Both the position numbers and the translations under genes were made by a program. 64,000 nt of DNA, taken from NCBI RefSeq assembly GCF_034372165.1, contig NZ_CP139698.1, positions 1,116,001 through 1,180,000 of the forward strand, written 5' to 3'. This document shows, in pieces, positions 37,671 to 45,779 of this stretch (its first letter is position 1; each line of letters starts with the position of its first letter). The DNA is from Christiangramia sp. OXR-203 (GTDB lineage: Bacteria > Bacteroidota > Bacteroidia > Flavobacteriales > Flavobacteriaceae). A model generated the notes under the pieces. It ran no database searches and was not told the DNA's origin. It saw nothing but the letters and a program-made list of their open reading frames with translations.

Positions 37671-37756
37671 AACGGCATAGAATACAAACTTAATATCAGA
37701 TCATTTTCTGATATTTCCCCTATGCGCCGCCGTTTTCCCCGTCGCACGTAAGTGCG
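37671..37756 (+). promoter_or_regulatory. Structured RNA around arg mini-ORF 2
   Basis: AATATCAG (37692-37699) pairs perfectly with CTGATATT (37708-37715). Outside it, GCATAG (37675-37680) pairs with CTATGC (37720-37725), which contains the AUG of mini-ORF 2, and AACGGC (37671-37676) can alternatively pair with GCCGTT (37729-37734). Downstream, CGCAC-GTAA-GTGCG (37743-37756) forms a stem with a GNRA loop that holds the mini-ORF stop codon. The 88 nt from 37757 to the first gene hold only a weak GGAAC/GTTCC repeat. Confidence 0.55.
37722..37751 (+). CDS. arg leader peptide 2 (9 aa, Arg-rich)
   Basis: The mini-ORF encodes MRRRFPRRT and ends with TAA; five of nine residues are Arg (CGC, CGC, CGT, CGT, CGC). 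It shares the RRRF string with leader peptide 1. It lies 93 nt before the first structural gene of the arginine operon, inside a structured region whose stem includes its start codon. A second, downstream arginine-sensing element is the simplest reading. Chance occurrence of such a peptide at this place is unlikely but not excluded. Confidence 0.65.
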   Translation: MRRRFPRRT

Positions 37757-37844
37757 TCTATTTATCTATGGAACTTAGGTGAGTCCGGTTCCGCTCTCGA
37801 AAACCCAGATCAAAATTTAATTTCCAACATAAATCTTTTAGCAG

Positions 37845-38477
37845 ATGAAAATTCTCATTGCTAATAAATCTCACGCTTCCTATGCTGAGATCATTTGTAA
37901 TACTATCGAAGAATCGGCAAAGGTTCGTGGTACCGGTATTGCGCGCAGAACTCCTGAATATATCATCAAAAAGATGGAGAAGGGAAACGCTGTGATCGCT
38001 CTCAAGGAGGAAAAGTTTGCCGGTTTCTGTTATATAGAAACCTGGAGCCACGACAAGTATGTGGCTAATTCCGGACTCATTGTCCATCCCGATTTTAGAA
38101 ATCAGGGACTGGCGAAAGATATCAAAAATGTCATTTTTGATCATTCCCGTAAGAAATATCCGGAAGCTAAAATATTCGGGATCACCACAGGTTTAGCAGT
38201 CATGAAGATCAATTATGATCTGGGCTATCAACCGGTCACCTTTTCTGAACTTACCGATGATGAGACATTCTGGAAAGGATGCCAGACCTGTAAGAATTAC
38301 GATGTACTTACCCGAACAGATCATAAGATGTGTTTGTGTACAGGAATGATGTATGATCCCGAGAAGAAGAAAAATCCTAAGATGGTCGAGAAGCCTAAAA
38401 GTAAATTCAACGAAAAGGCATTTCAGCGATTAAAGCATATCAAGCAAACTCTTTTCTATAAGAAGGAAAAGGGTTGA
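37845..38477 (+). CDS. GNAT-family acetyltransferase heading the arginine operon (candidate N-acylglutamate synthase)
   Basis: The 210-residue protein has a GNAT domain in residues 1-135 with acetyl-CoA motif A at 81-90 (HPDFRNQGLA). The C-terminal part carries a four-cysteine cluster (Cys146, Cys149, Cys163, Cys165) that looks like a metal site, then a Lys-rich tail. It is the first gene behind the arginine leader. No canonical argA or argJ is present in the operon although argB, argC, argD and argE are. A role in making N-acetyl- or N-succinylglutamate is therefore inferred, not shown. Confidence 0.75.
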   Translation: MKILIANKSHASYAEIICNTIEESAKVRGTGIARRTPEYIIKKMEKGNAVIALKEEKFAGFCYIETWSHDKYVANSGLIVHPDFRNQGLAKDIKNVIFDHSRKKYPEAKIFGITTGLAVMKINYDLGYQPVTFSELTDDETFWKGCQTCKNYDVLTRTDHKMCLCTGMMYDPEKKKNPKMVEKPKSKFNEKAFQRLKHIKQTLFYKKEKG

Positions 38478-38585
38478 ATGCAGATACGAAAACCCGAACT
38501 GGATTTGTAAAAGATCCTTCAGTGTAGAATGAAAGTTAAATCGACCTGAATTATTGCTGGTTGAATCATAGAATAATAGTTAGTT

Positions 38586-39773
38586 ATGAAAAAAGTAGTT
38601 ATAGCATATAGTGGAGGACTGGATACCTCATATTGTGCAAAATATTTATCTGAAGAAGAAGGTTTTGAAGTTCATGCCGTAAGTGTGAATACCGGAGGAT
38701 TTTCAGAAGAAGAAATAAAAAATATTGGTGATAACGCCAAAAAGATAGGAGCGAGTAGCTACAAAAATATCGATGCGGTCAACTCCTTTTACGAAAAAGT
38801 GGTAAAATATCTCATTTTTGGAAATGTGCTTAAGAATGATACCTATCCTTTATCTGTAAGTGCCGAGAGGATCGTACAGGCCATGGAAATTGTGAATTAC
38901 GCAAAAAAAACAGGTGCTGGATATATCGCCCATGGTAGCACCGGTGCAGGTAACGACCAGGTTCGATTTGATATGATCTTTCAGATCATTGCTCCAGAAA
39001 TACAGATTATAACTCCAATAAGAGACAAACAACTAAGCAGACAGGAAGAGATCGAATACCTTAAAAGTAAAGGGGTTGAGATGAACTGGGATAAAGCAAA
39101 TTATTCAGTTAATAAAGGCCTTTGGGGAACCAGTGTTGGAGGAGCAGAAACTCTGACTTCAGAAAAACCATTGCCGCAAGAGGCTTTCCCTTCTCAATTG
39201 GAGGAAAAGCAACCAAAGCAAATTAAGTTATCATTTACAAATGGTGAGCTCACTGCTATTGATGGAACTGAAAATGAACCTTTGCAGAATATAGAAATCC
39301 TCGAAGGTATCGCTTCAAAGTATGCAATTGGGAGAGACATTCATGTAGGTGATACGATCATAGGAATTAAAGGTAGAGTAGGTTTTGAAGCAGCTGCAGC
39401 ACTTATCACTATTAAAGCGCATCATCTTCTAGAGAAGCATACGCTAAGCAAATGGCAATTACAACATAAAGATTATACCTCGAACTGGTATGGGATGCAT
39501 CTGCATGAAGGATTATACCTGGATCCTGTAATGAGAGATTTCGAAGCCCAGTTACAGAGTTCTCAATCCAAGGTCACGGGTGACGTTTTTGTAAGCCTGA
39601 AACCTTACCATTTTACGCTGGATGGGATTAGCTCACCGAATGATCTTATGAACAGCAGCTTTGGGAATTATGGTGAAGAGAACAAAGCCTGGACAGCCGA
39701 AGATGCCAAAGGATTTATTAAGATCCTTTCTAATTCTGGAATGATATACCAACACGTAAATCAGGATTCATGA
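38586..39773 (+). CDS. argG: Argininosuccinate synthase
   Basis: The 395-residue enzyme joins citrulline and aspartate with ATP. The N-terminal P-loop AYSGGLDTSYCAKYL is at residues 8-22; AHGSTGAGNDQVRFD and the EYLKSKG region follow, and the C-terminal tetramerisation part covers about 270-395. The spacing after the GNAT gene is 108 nt. It overlaps argC by ATGA. Confidence 0.96.
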   Translation: MKKVVIAYSGGLDTSYCAKYLSEEEGFEVHAVSVNTGGFSEEEIKNIGDNAKKIGASSYKNIDAVNSFYEKVVKYLIFGNVLKNDTYPLSVSAERIVQAMEIVNYAKKTGAGYIAHGSTGAGNDQVRFDMIFQIIAPEIQIITPIRDKQLSRQEEIEYLKSKGVEMNWDKANYSVNKGLWGTSVGGAETLTSEKPLPQEAFPSQLEEKQPKQIKLSFTNGELTAIDGTENEPLQNIEILEGIASKYAIGRDIHVGDTIIGIKGRVGFEAAAALITIKAHHLLEKHTLSKWQLQHKDYTSNWYGMHLHEGLYLDPVMRDFEAQLQSSQSKVTGDVFVSLKPYHFTLDGISSPNDLMNSSFGNYGEENKAWTAEDAKGFIKILSNSGMIYQHVNQDS

Positions 39774-40735
39774 TAGAGGCAGGAATTATTGGAGGAGCAG
39801 GTTATACTGCGGGAGAATTGATCAGGATCTTATTATACCATCCTGAAGTAAACCTGAATTTTGTCTACAGTACTTCTCAACCCGGCAAGCCTGTTCACAG
39901 TATTCACCAGGATCTTATTGCAGAGACTGAACTTAAGTTCACTAACCTGATCAATAAGAAGGCAGACGTGGTTTTTCTTTGTCTCGGACATGGGAATTCT
40001 AAAAAGTTTCTTTCAGAAAATGAGTTTTCAGAAAGAACGAAGATCGTAGATCTAAGCACAGATTTCAGAATGAAATCGAACGATCATACTTTTGTTTATG
40101 GACTTCCGGAAATAAATAAGGATAAGATCCAGTCTGCGAGTTTTATTGCGAACCCGGGATGTTTTGCTACAGCGATTAGCCTGGCGATTCTTCCATTGGC
40201 ACAGGCAGGTTTATTGCTGGAAGACGTACATGTGAATGCCGTAACTGGTGCAACCGGTGCTGGTACTTCGCTTTCTAAAACAACACATTTTACCTGGAGA
40301 GACAATAATTTTTCAGCTTATAAAAGCTTTGAGCATCAGCATTTGCAGGAAATCGGGCAGAGTCTAAAGCAGCTACAGGAATATCATAGTGCCGCGATCA
40401 ATTTTATTCCGAATAGAGGGAATTTTTCAAGAGGTATTCATGTAACAGCATACACAAAATTTGAAGGTGACCTGGAAAAGGCAAAATTGATGTATTCCGA
40501 ATTCTATAAAAATGCTGCATTCACTTTTGTTACTGATGAGGAATTGCACTTAAAACAAGTCGTGAATTCTAATAAGTGCCTGTTGAGGTTGCAAAAATTT
40601 GATGACAAATTATTGATTACAAGTGTGATCGATAATTTACTGAAAGGTGCTTCAGGACAGGCTGTTCAAAACATGAATCTAATGTTTGGCTTTGAAGAGA
40701 AAACAGGTTTGAATCTAAAAGCAAGTTATTTCTAA
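39770..40735 (+). CDS. argC: N-acetyl-gamma-glutamyl-phosphate reductase
   Basis: The 321-residue NADPH enzyme reduces the N-acylglutamyl phosphate to the semialdehyde. The Rossmann start is AGIIGGAGYTAGELIRIL, and the catalytic Cys131 lies in ANPGCFATAISLAILPL. HVTAYTKF marks the C-terminal part. It overlaps argG by four bases. Substrate acyl group (acetyl or succinyl) is open, see the transcarbamylase. Confidence 0.95.
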   Translation: MIEAGIIGGAGYTAGELIRILLYHPEVNLNFVYSTSQPGKPVHSIHQDLIAETELKFTNLINKKADVVFLCLGHGNSKKFLSENEFSERTKIVDLSTDFRMKSNDHTFVYGLPEINKDKIQSASFIANPGCFATAISLAILPLAQAGLLLEDVHVNAVTGATGAGTSLSKTTHFTWRDNNFSAYKSFEHQHLQEIGQSLKQLQEYHSAAINFIPNRGNFSRGIHVTAYTKFEGDLEKAKLMYSEFYKNAAFTFVTDEELHLKQVVNSNKCLLRLQKFDDKLLITSVIDNLLKGASGQAVQNMNLMFGFEEKTGLNLKASYF

Positions 40736-40793
40736 AGTTCAGAATTAGATGGATTTTATCTATTACACAAGAATGATTGATAATTAAAGCGAT

Positions 40794-41588
40794 ATGAAAA
40801 TAGCAATTATAGGTGCTGGGAATCTGGGTGTTTCCATTGCGAAGGGCCTCATCTTCAGTAATGCGTTTACGACGCTTTACCTAAGTAAAAGAAAGATTGA
40901 AGATATCCAGGAATTTGAAGAATATGCAAAGGTTCATGTAAGTTCAGATAATCTGGAAGCAGTTAGAAATTCTGATATTCTGATCTTTGCCGTTCAGCCC
41001 ACGCAGTTTGAACGCATTCTTGAGGAGATCAAAGACGAACTTACAGATAAGCATGTTTTGATCTCAACAGTTACCGGTTTTAGGATTCCCAGAATCGAAG
41101 CTATCATTGGTAAGGAGCATTATATCATCAGGTCAATGCCCAATACGGCAATCGCTGTTGGGAAATCCATGACCTGTTTGTGTAGTAATGAAGTAGGTGA
41201 AAAAAGGATAAAGATCGCTGAAGCTATTTTTAACAGACTGGGAACAAGTATTATCATTCCTGAGAACAAAATGCAGGCAGCAACGGTTATTTGTGCCAGT
41301 GGTGTTGCTTTCTGGCTGCGTTTAATACGTGCGACCACTCAGGGAGCTGTACAACTTGGGTTTGATGCGAAAGAAGCTCAGGAGCTCTCTATGCAAACCT
41401 GCCTGGGAGCCGCTAGTCTTTTGATAGAATCCGGTAAACATCCGGAGGAAGAGATCGACAAGGTTACCACTCCAAGAGGCTGCACTATAGAAGGTCTTAA
41501 CGAGATGGAACATAACGGCCTGAGTTCCTCACTAATTAAAGGAATACAAGCCTCTTTTAAAAAGATTAATACAATATCAGACCAGTAA
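40794..41588 (+). CDS. proC: Pyrroline-5-carboxylate reductase
   Basis: The 264-residue enzyme reduces pyrroline-5-carboxylate to proline. It has the N-terminal dinucleotide motif IAIIGAGNLGVSIAKGL, the IRSMPNTAIAVGKSM block, and the C-terminal signature VTTPRGCTIEGLNEMEHNG. It is embedded in the arginine operon, 2 nt before argD. This suggests coupling of proline formation to arginine/ornithine metabolism or a promiscuous reductase role. Confidence 0.93.
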   Translation: MKIAIIGAGNLGVSIAKGLIFSNAFTTLYLSKRKIEDIQEFEEYAKVHVSSDNLEAVRNSDILIFAVQPTQFERILEEIKDELTDKHVLISTVTGFRIPRIEAIIGKEHYIIRSMPNTAIAVGKSMTCLCSNEVGEKRIKIAEAIFNRLGTSIIIPENKMQAATVICASGVAFWLRLIRATTQGAVQLGFDAKEAQELSMQTCLGAASLLIESGKHPEEEIDKVTTPRGCTIEGLNEMEHNGLSSSLIKGIQASFKKINTISDQ

Positions 41589-41590
41589 TT

Positions 41591-42745
41591 ATGGAGTTAT
41601 TTGATGTTTACCCGTTATACGATATCACCCCGGTAAAAGGCGATGGATGCTATGTTTATGATGAAAGCGGCAGGAAATACCTGGATTTTTATGGAGGTCA
41701 TGCGGTCATCTCTATTGGTCATGCGCATCCAGACTATGTACAGGCCATACAAACTCAGGTGGCGAAACTTGGGTTTTATTCCAATTCCATCAAAAATCCC
41801 CTGCAAAATGAACTTGCTGGTAAACTGGAAGAAATTTCTGGAATTCAGGATTATACGCTGTTCTTATGTAGCTCTGGAGCTGAAGCGAATGAAAATGCAC
41901 TAAAAGTTGCTTCTTTCCATACGGGCAAGGACAGGATCATTTACTTCGAGAATGCTTTTCACGGTAGAACTTCTGGCGTAGTGGCGATTACCGATAATGA
42001 AACTATCAAAGCACCATTTAATAAAGGTCATAAGGCTACCCGATTGGCATTTAATAATATAGCTGCATTAGAAACTGAATTTAGAAAAGGGGATGTTGCG
42101 GCGGTTATTTTTGAAGTGATCCAGGGTGTTGGCGGACTGGATGAAGCAGACTCCGGTTTCTACAAGGCTGCGGCCGATATTTGTAAGGAGTACGATGTCA
42201 TGCTAATCGCAGATGAGGTACAGTCTGGTTTTGGTAGAACCGGTGATTTCTTTGCTTTTCAGAAGCATGGCATCAGGCCAGACATTATTAGTATGGCTAA
42301 AGGGATGGGAAATGGCTTCCCTGTCGGCGGAATTTTGATCGACCGTAATATTCCTCCTCGCTACGGAATGCTGGGTACGACTTTCGGCGGAAATCATCTT
42401 GCATGTGCTGCGGCGATTTCAGTTTTAGATACTATCAAAGAAGAAAACCTGATGCAGAATGCTGCTGAAGTTTCAGAATATATCCGGGAGGAAGCAGCTA
42501 AGATTTCAGAAATAAAAAAGATAAAAGGTCGTGGTTTGATGATAGGACTGGAGTTTGACTTTGAGATCGCTGCACTTCGGAAGGAATTACTATTTGATTT
42601 CCAGATTTTTACAGGGGCTTCATCTAACAAAAAACTACTGCGAATCCTTCCACCATTAAATATTCAGAAAGAACATTTTCAGGTCTTTTTTGAAGCTTTA
42701 CAACAAGCATTGAAAAATCAAAAAATAAGCTCCGAAACTTCCTGA
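41591..42745 (+). CDS. argD: N-acylornithine aminotransferase
   Basis: The 384-residue class III PLP aminotransferase makes N-acylornithine from the semialdehyde. Motifs: YLDFYGGHAVISIGHAHP, CSSGAEANENALKVA, EVIQGVGG, LIADEVQSGFGRTG, and the PLP Lys237 in SMAKGMGNGFPVGG. Ornithine aminotransferase (rocD) is a close relative, but the operon favours ArgD. Confidence 0.93.
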   Translation: MELFDVYPLYDITPVKGDGCYVYDESGRKYLDFYGGHAVISIGHAHPDYVQAIQTQVAKLGFYSNSIKNPLQNELAGKLEEISGIQDYTLFLCSSGAEANENALKVASFHTGKDRIIYFENAFHGRTSGVVAITDNETIKAPFNKGHKATRLAFNNIAALETEFRKGDVAAVIFEVIQGVGGLDEADSGFYKAAADICKEYDVMLIADEVQSGFGRTGDFFAFQKHGIRPDIISMAKGMGNGFPVGGILIDRNIPPRYGMLGTTFGGNHLACAAAISVLDTIKEENLMQNAAEVSEYIREEAAKISEIKKIKGRGLMIGLEFDFEIAALRKELLFDFQIFTGASSNKKLLRILPPLNIQKEHFQVFFEALQQALKNQKISSETS

Positions 42746-42809
42746 GGAATATTTCAGAAAAAATAATTTGCAGAGTTAGTAAACTTCGGTTTTCAGAAAA
42801 AATATAAGA

Positions 42810-43757
42810 ATGAAAAACTATATAAACCTATCAGATATTGAGGATCTTAAAACATTGATCCATGACGCAAGAGGTATGAAATCGAATCCTTCAGAAGAAA
42901 AACCTGGAAAAGGTAAGACTCTGGGGATGTTATTCTTCAATCCAAGTCTTCGTACCCGTCTAAGCACTGAAAGAGCTGCCAGATTATTGGGTATGGAGGT
43001 GATGGTCATGAATGCTGACAAAGATGGTTGGGCTTTGGAATTTGAAGATGGTGCGATTATGAATTCAGACAAGGCAGAACATATAAAAGAAGCAGCTGCT
43101 GTACTTTCACAATATTGCGATATCATCGCGGTACGGGCATTTCCAGGCCTTAAAGACAGGGAGAAGGATGAAACTGAAGTGGTGATGAATAGTTTTAAAA
43201 AGTACGCTTCAGTTCCCATAGTGAATCTGGAAAGCGCTACTGGCCACCCGTTGCAGGCTTTAACAGATGCGATTACCATTCAGGAATTAAGTGGGAAATC
43301 TCGACCAAAGGTAGTATTGACATGGGCTCCGCACCCAAAAGCCTTACCACCATCTGTAGCGAATTCTTTTACTGAAGTGATGCAGAAAATGGAAGTTGAT
43401 CTTGTGATCGCTAATCCTGAAGGTTATGATCTGGATCCAAAAATTCGAAAGAATGTTCGTGTGGAGCATGACCAGAAAAAAGCCTTTAAGGACGCCGACT
43501 TTGTGTATGTAAAAAACTGGAGTAGTTATGAAAAATACGGTCAGGTACTCGAGGTCGAAGAAAATTGGACCGTAGATCAGGCTAAATTAAAGAAAACCAA
43601 TAACGCAAAAGTGATGCATTGTCTTCCTGTTAGAAGAAACGTCGTGATCGCTGATGATATCCTGGATAGTGATAATTCTATTGTGATCCAGCAGGCGAAT
43701 AACAGAACCTATGCAGCACAAGCGGTGTTAAAAAAATTATTGGAATGCTCGAAATAG
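42810..43757 (+). CDS. argF': N-acylornithine transcarbamylase (acetyl- or succinyl-ornithine type)
   Basis: The 315-residue protein carbamoylates an N-acylated ornithine instead of ornithine itself. The carbamoyl-phosphate motif is FFNPSLRTRLSTE (residues 42-54). The Trp74 region GWALEFEDGAIMNSDKAEHIKEAA and AVRAFPGLKDREKDE replace the usual ornithine-site features, and the C-terminal VMHCLPVRRNV is present. It lies with argB, argE and argH. In the relatives studied, a residue 15 after the Trp decides acetyl (Glu) versus succinyl (Pro) preference; here it is Ala89. The acyl group is thus uncertain. Overlaps argB by 13 bp. Confidence 0.9.
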   Translation: MKNYINLSDIEDLKTLIHDARGMKSNPSEEKPGKGKTLGMLFFNPSLRTRLSTERAARLLGMEVMVMNADKDGWALEFEDGAIMNSDKAEHIKEAAAVLSQYCDIIAVRAFPGLKDREKDETEVVMNSFKKYASVPIVNLESATGHPLQALTDAITIQELSGKSRPKVVLTWAPHPKALPPSVANSFTEVMQKMEVDLVIANPEGYDLDPKIRKNVRVEHDQKKAFKDADFVYVKNWSSYEKYGQVLEVEENWTVDQAKLKKTNNAKVMHCLPVRRNVVIADDILDSDNSIVIQQANNRTYAAQAVLKKLLECSK

Positions 43758-44545
43758 TTCATAATCCGGCGACAGATGTTCTTAATGTCATTAAAATAGG
43801 AGGTAAGCTCATCGAAAACCAAGAGCTGCTCGATTCTTTCCTGAAAGATTTTGTTCAGCTGAAAGGTCCTAAAATTCTTGTACACGGAGGTGGAAATAAA
43901 GCTACTGAAGTCGCAGGAAAATTAGGCTTTAAAACTCAGATGGTTAATGGCAGAAGAATTACGGATAAGAATTCTATGGAAGTGATCACGATGGTTTATG
44001 GCGGACTTTTAAACAAAAGTATCGTTGCAAAATTGCAGGGAAATAAACAAAACGCGATCGGACTTTGCGGAGCAGATGCTAACGTACTAATTTCTAGAAA
44101 ACGTGAAGTTAAAGAAATTGATTATGGCCTGGTAGGGGATGTGGTCAAGGTAAATACAGAATTTATCAAATCACTCTTGAAACAGGAGATCGTGCCCGTA
44201 TTTTCAGCGATTTCTTCTACGGAAGAAGGTGTTTTGCTGAATACTAACGGAGATTCGGTAGCTTCAGAAATAGCGATTGCCATGAGCAATATCTATACAA
44301 CCCAGCTGTTTTACTGTTCAGAAAAGAAAGGAGTTCTAAAGAATGTGGATGATGATACTTCAGTAATTGCGGAGCTGAATTCAGATGATTATCAACAATT
44401 GAAAGCATCTAAAGTGATCACAGATGGGATGTTGCCAAAACTTCATAATTGCTTTGAAGCCATCAATAGAGGAGTTTCCACCGTTTATCTAGGAGATGCT
44501 GAGCTTTTGAAAAAGGGTGCAGCACATACAAAAATTGTAAACTAA
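43745..44545 (+). CDS. argB: N-acetylglutamate kinase
   Basis: The 266-residue amino-acid kinase phosphorylates N-acylglutamate. It has the N-terminal VIKIGGKLIENQELL, the glycine loop LVHGGGNKATEVAGKLG and a C-terminal ATP-site region VITDGMLPKLHNCFEAINRG. It overlaps the transcarbamylase by 13 bp and argE by one base (TAATG). Confidence 0.94.
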   Translation: MLEIVHNPATDVLNVIKIGGKLIENQELLDSFLKDFVQLKGPKILVHGGGNKATEVAGKLGFKTQMVNGRRITDKNSMEVITMVYGGLLNKSIVAKLQGNKQNAIGLCGADANVLISRKREVKEIDYGLVGDVVKVNTEFIKSLLKQEIVPVFSAISSTEEGVLLNTNGDSVASEIAIAMSNIYTTQLFYCSEKKGVLKNVDDDTSVIAELNSDDYQQLKASKVITDGMLPKLHNCFEAINRGVSTVYLGDAELLKKGAAHTKIVN

Positions 44546-45615
44546 TGCAGATCAAAGAACTTCAGAAGGAAGCATTGCAACTATTGCAGAACCTCATCAG
44601 GACCCAATCTTTTTCAGGAGAAGAAGATAAAACAGCAGACTGTCTTGAACGATGGTTTACAGACCACAACATTCCGCATCAGCGAAGCCTCAATAATGTC
44701 TGGGCGACCAGTAAGCATTTCGACGATACAAAACCAAATCTGTTGCTGAATTCACATCATGACACGGTAAAACCAAATTCAGCTTATACCAGAGATCCTT
44801 TCGAGGCAAAAATAGAAAATGGTAAATTGTATGGTCTTGGTAGCAATGATGCGGGGGGCTGCCTTGTTTCTCTGTTGGCTACATTCACTTATTTATATTC
44901 CGAACAGAATTTAAATTATAATATCATTTTCGCCGGAACCGCTGAAGAGGAGATTAACGGAACGAATGGTATTGCAGAACTATTACCAAAATTACCGAAG
45001 ATAGATGTTGCTATTGTTGGGGAACCAACCCTGATGAATCTTGCAGTAGCTGAAAAAGGCCTTATTGTTTTCGATGCAGGAGTAAAAGGAACTCCTTCGC
45101 ATGCAGCTCATCCAAATACTGATAACTCGATCTATAAAACTGCGCGAGTTCTAAACTGGTTCGAAAATTTTAAATTAGAGAAGGTCTCAGAAAGTCTGGG
45201 AGAAGTGAAAGTGACAGTCACGCAGATCAAGGCTGGAAGTCAGCATAATGTAGTGCCCGCTAAGACGCATTTGGTGATCGATGTTCGGGTAAACGATAAA
45301 TATTGCAATGCAGAGATCGAGCAAATATTAAAAGAAAAAGCGCCAGTAGATGAGATCACTGCGAGAAGTTTAAGATTGAATTCGTCTTCGATTCCACAAG
45401 ATCATGACCTTGTAAAAGCAGGAATAGAAATAGGGATGGAAACTTATGGCTCGCCAACACTTTCAGACCAGGCGATGTTGAGCTGTCCTTCACTAAAATT
45501 AGGACCGGGAGATTCTACCAGATCACATTCGGCTGATGAATTTATTTATGTAAAGGAGATCGAAGAAGGTATTGAAAAGTATATAAAATTGCTTGAAAAA
45601 ACACTTAGGAAATAA
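44545..45615 (+). CDS. argE: M20-family deacylase, N-acetylornithine/N-acetylcitrulline deacetylase
   Basis: The 356-residue zinc peptidase-like enzyme has metal-binding motifs NSHHDTVKP, GSNDAGG and GTAEEEINGTNG, with the His of SRSHSADEFIYV-type C-terminal block (TRSHSADEF). In organisms that carbamoylate N-acylornithine, this step releases citrulline from N-acylcitrulline, which argG then uses. Its place between argB and argH supports that. It starts with TAATG overlap to argB. Confidence 0.92.
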   Translation: MQIKELQKEALQLLQNLIRTQSFSGEEDKTADCLERWFTDHNIPHQRSLNNVWATSKHFDDTKPNLLLNSHHDTVKPNSAYTRDPFEAKIENGKLYGLGSNDAGGCLVSLLATFTYLYSEQNLNYNIIFAGTAEEEINGTNGIAELLPKLPKIDVAIVGEPTLMNLAVAEKGLIVFDAGVKGTPSHAAHPNTDNSIYKTARVLNWFENFKLEKVSESLGEVKVTVTQIKAGSQHNVVPAKTHLVIDVRVNDKYCNAEIEQILKEKAPVDEITARSLRLNSSSIPQDHDLVKAGIEIGMETYGSPTLSDQAMLSCPSLKLGPGDSTRSHSADEFIYVKEIEEGIEKYIKLLEKTLRK

Positions 45616-45630
45616 TATCACTGAAATTGT

Positions 45631-45667
45631 TGCACTGAGCCTGTCGAAGTGCGACAAGCTCAGTGCA
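45631..45667. repeat. REP-like palindromic repeat between argE and argH
   Basis: TGCACTGAGCCTGTCG and CGACAAGCTCAGTGCA form a 16-bp inverted repeat with a single G-T mismatch position and an AAGTG loop. Related CTGAGC..GTCGAAG palindromes are common between genes in Bacteroidota. Only this copy is seen here; a partial echo, CAGCGAAGTC, occurs at 45731-45740. It may fold as an mRNA stem in the 164-nt argE-argH gap. Confidence 0.75.
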
Positions 45668-45779
45668 GCGATGGTAATAATGTTAGGCTGAAATTGTTCA
45701 ACTTCTCATAAGATCTTAAATTCAGAAATTCAGCGAAGTCAAACCAGTTCAGGATAACGGATATTAAAAAATAAAAACT

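Noticed and set aside
38478-38585. Ten-residue ORF MQIRKPELDL between the GNAT gene and argG
   Set aside because: It has only one Arg codon, no hairpin and no conserved context, so it is not considered a third leader peptide.
42818-43279. Long minus-strand open frame (153 codons) inside the transcarbamylase gene
   Set aside because: It lies wholly antisense to a well-supported gene, lacks recognisable domains, and its composition follows the codon pattern of the sense gene.
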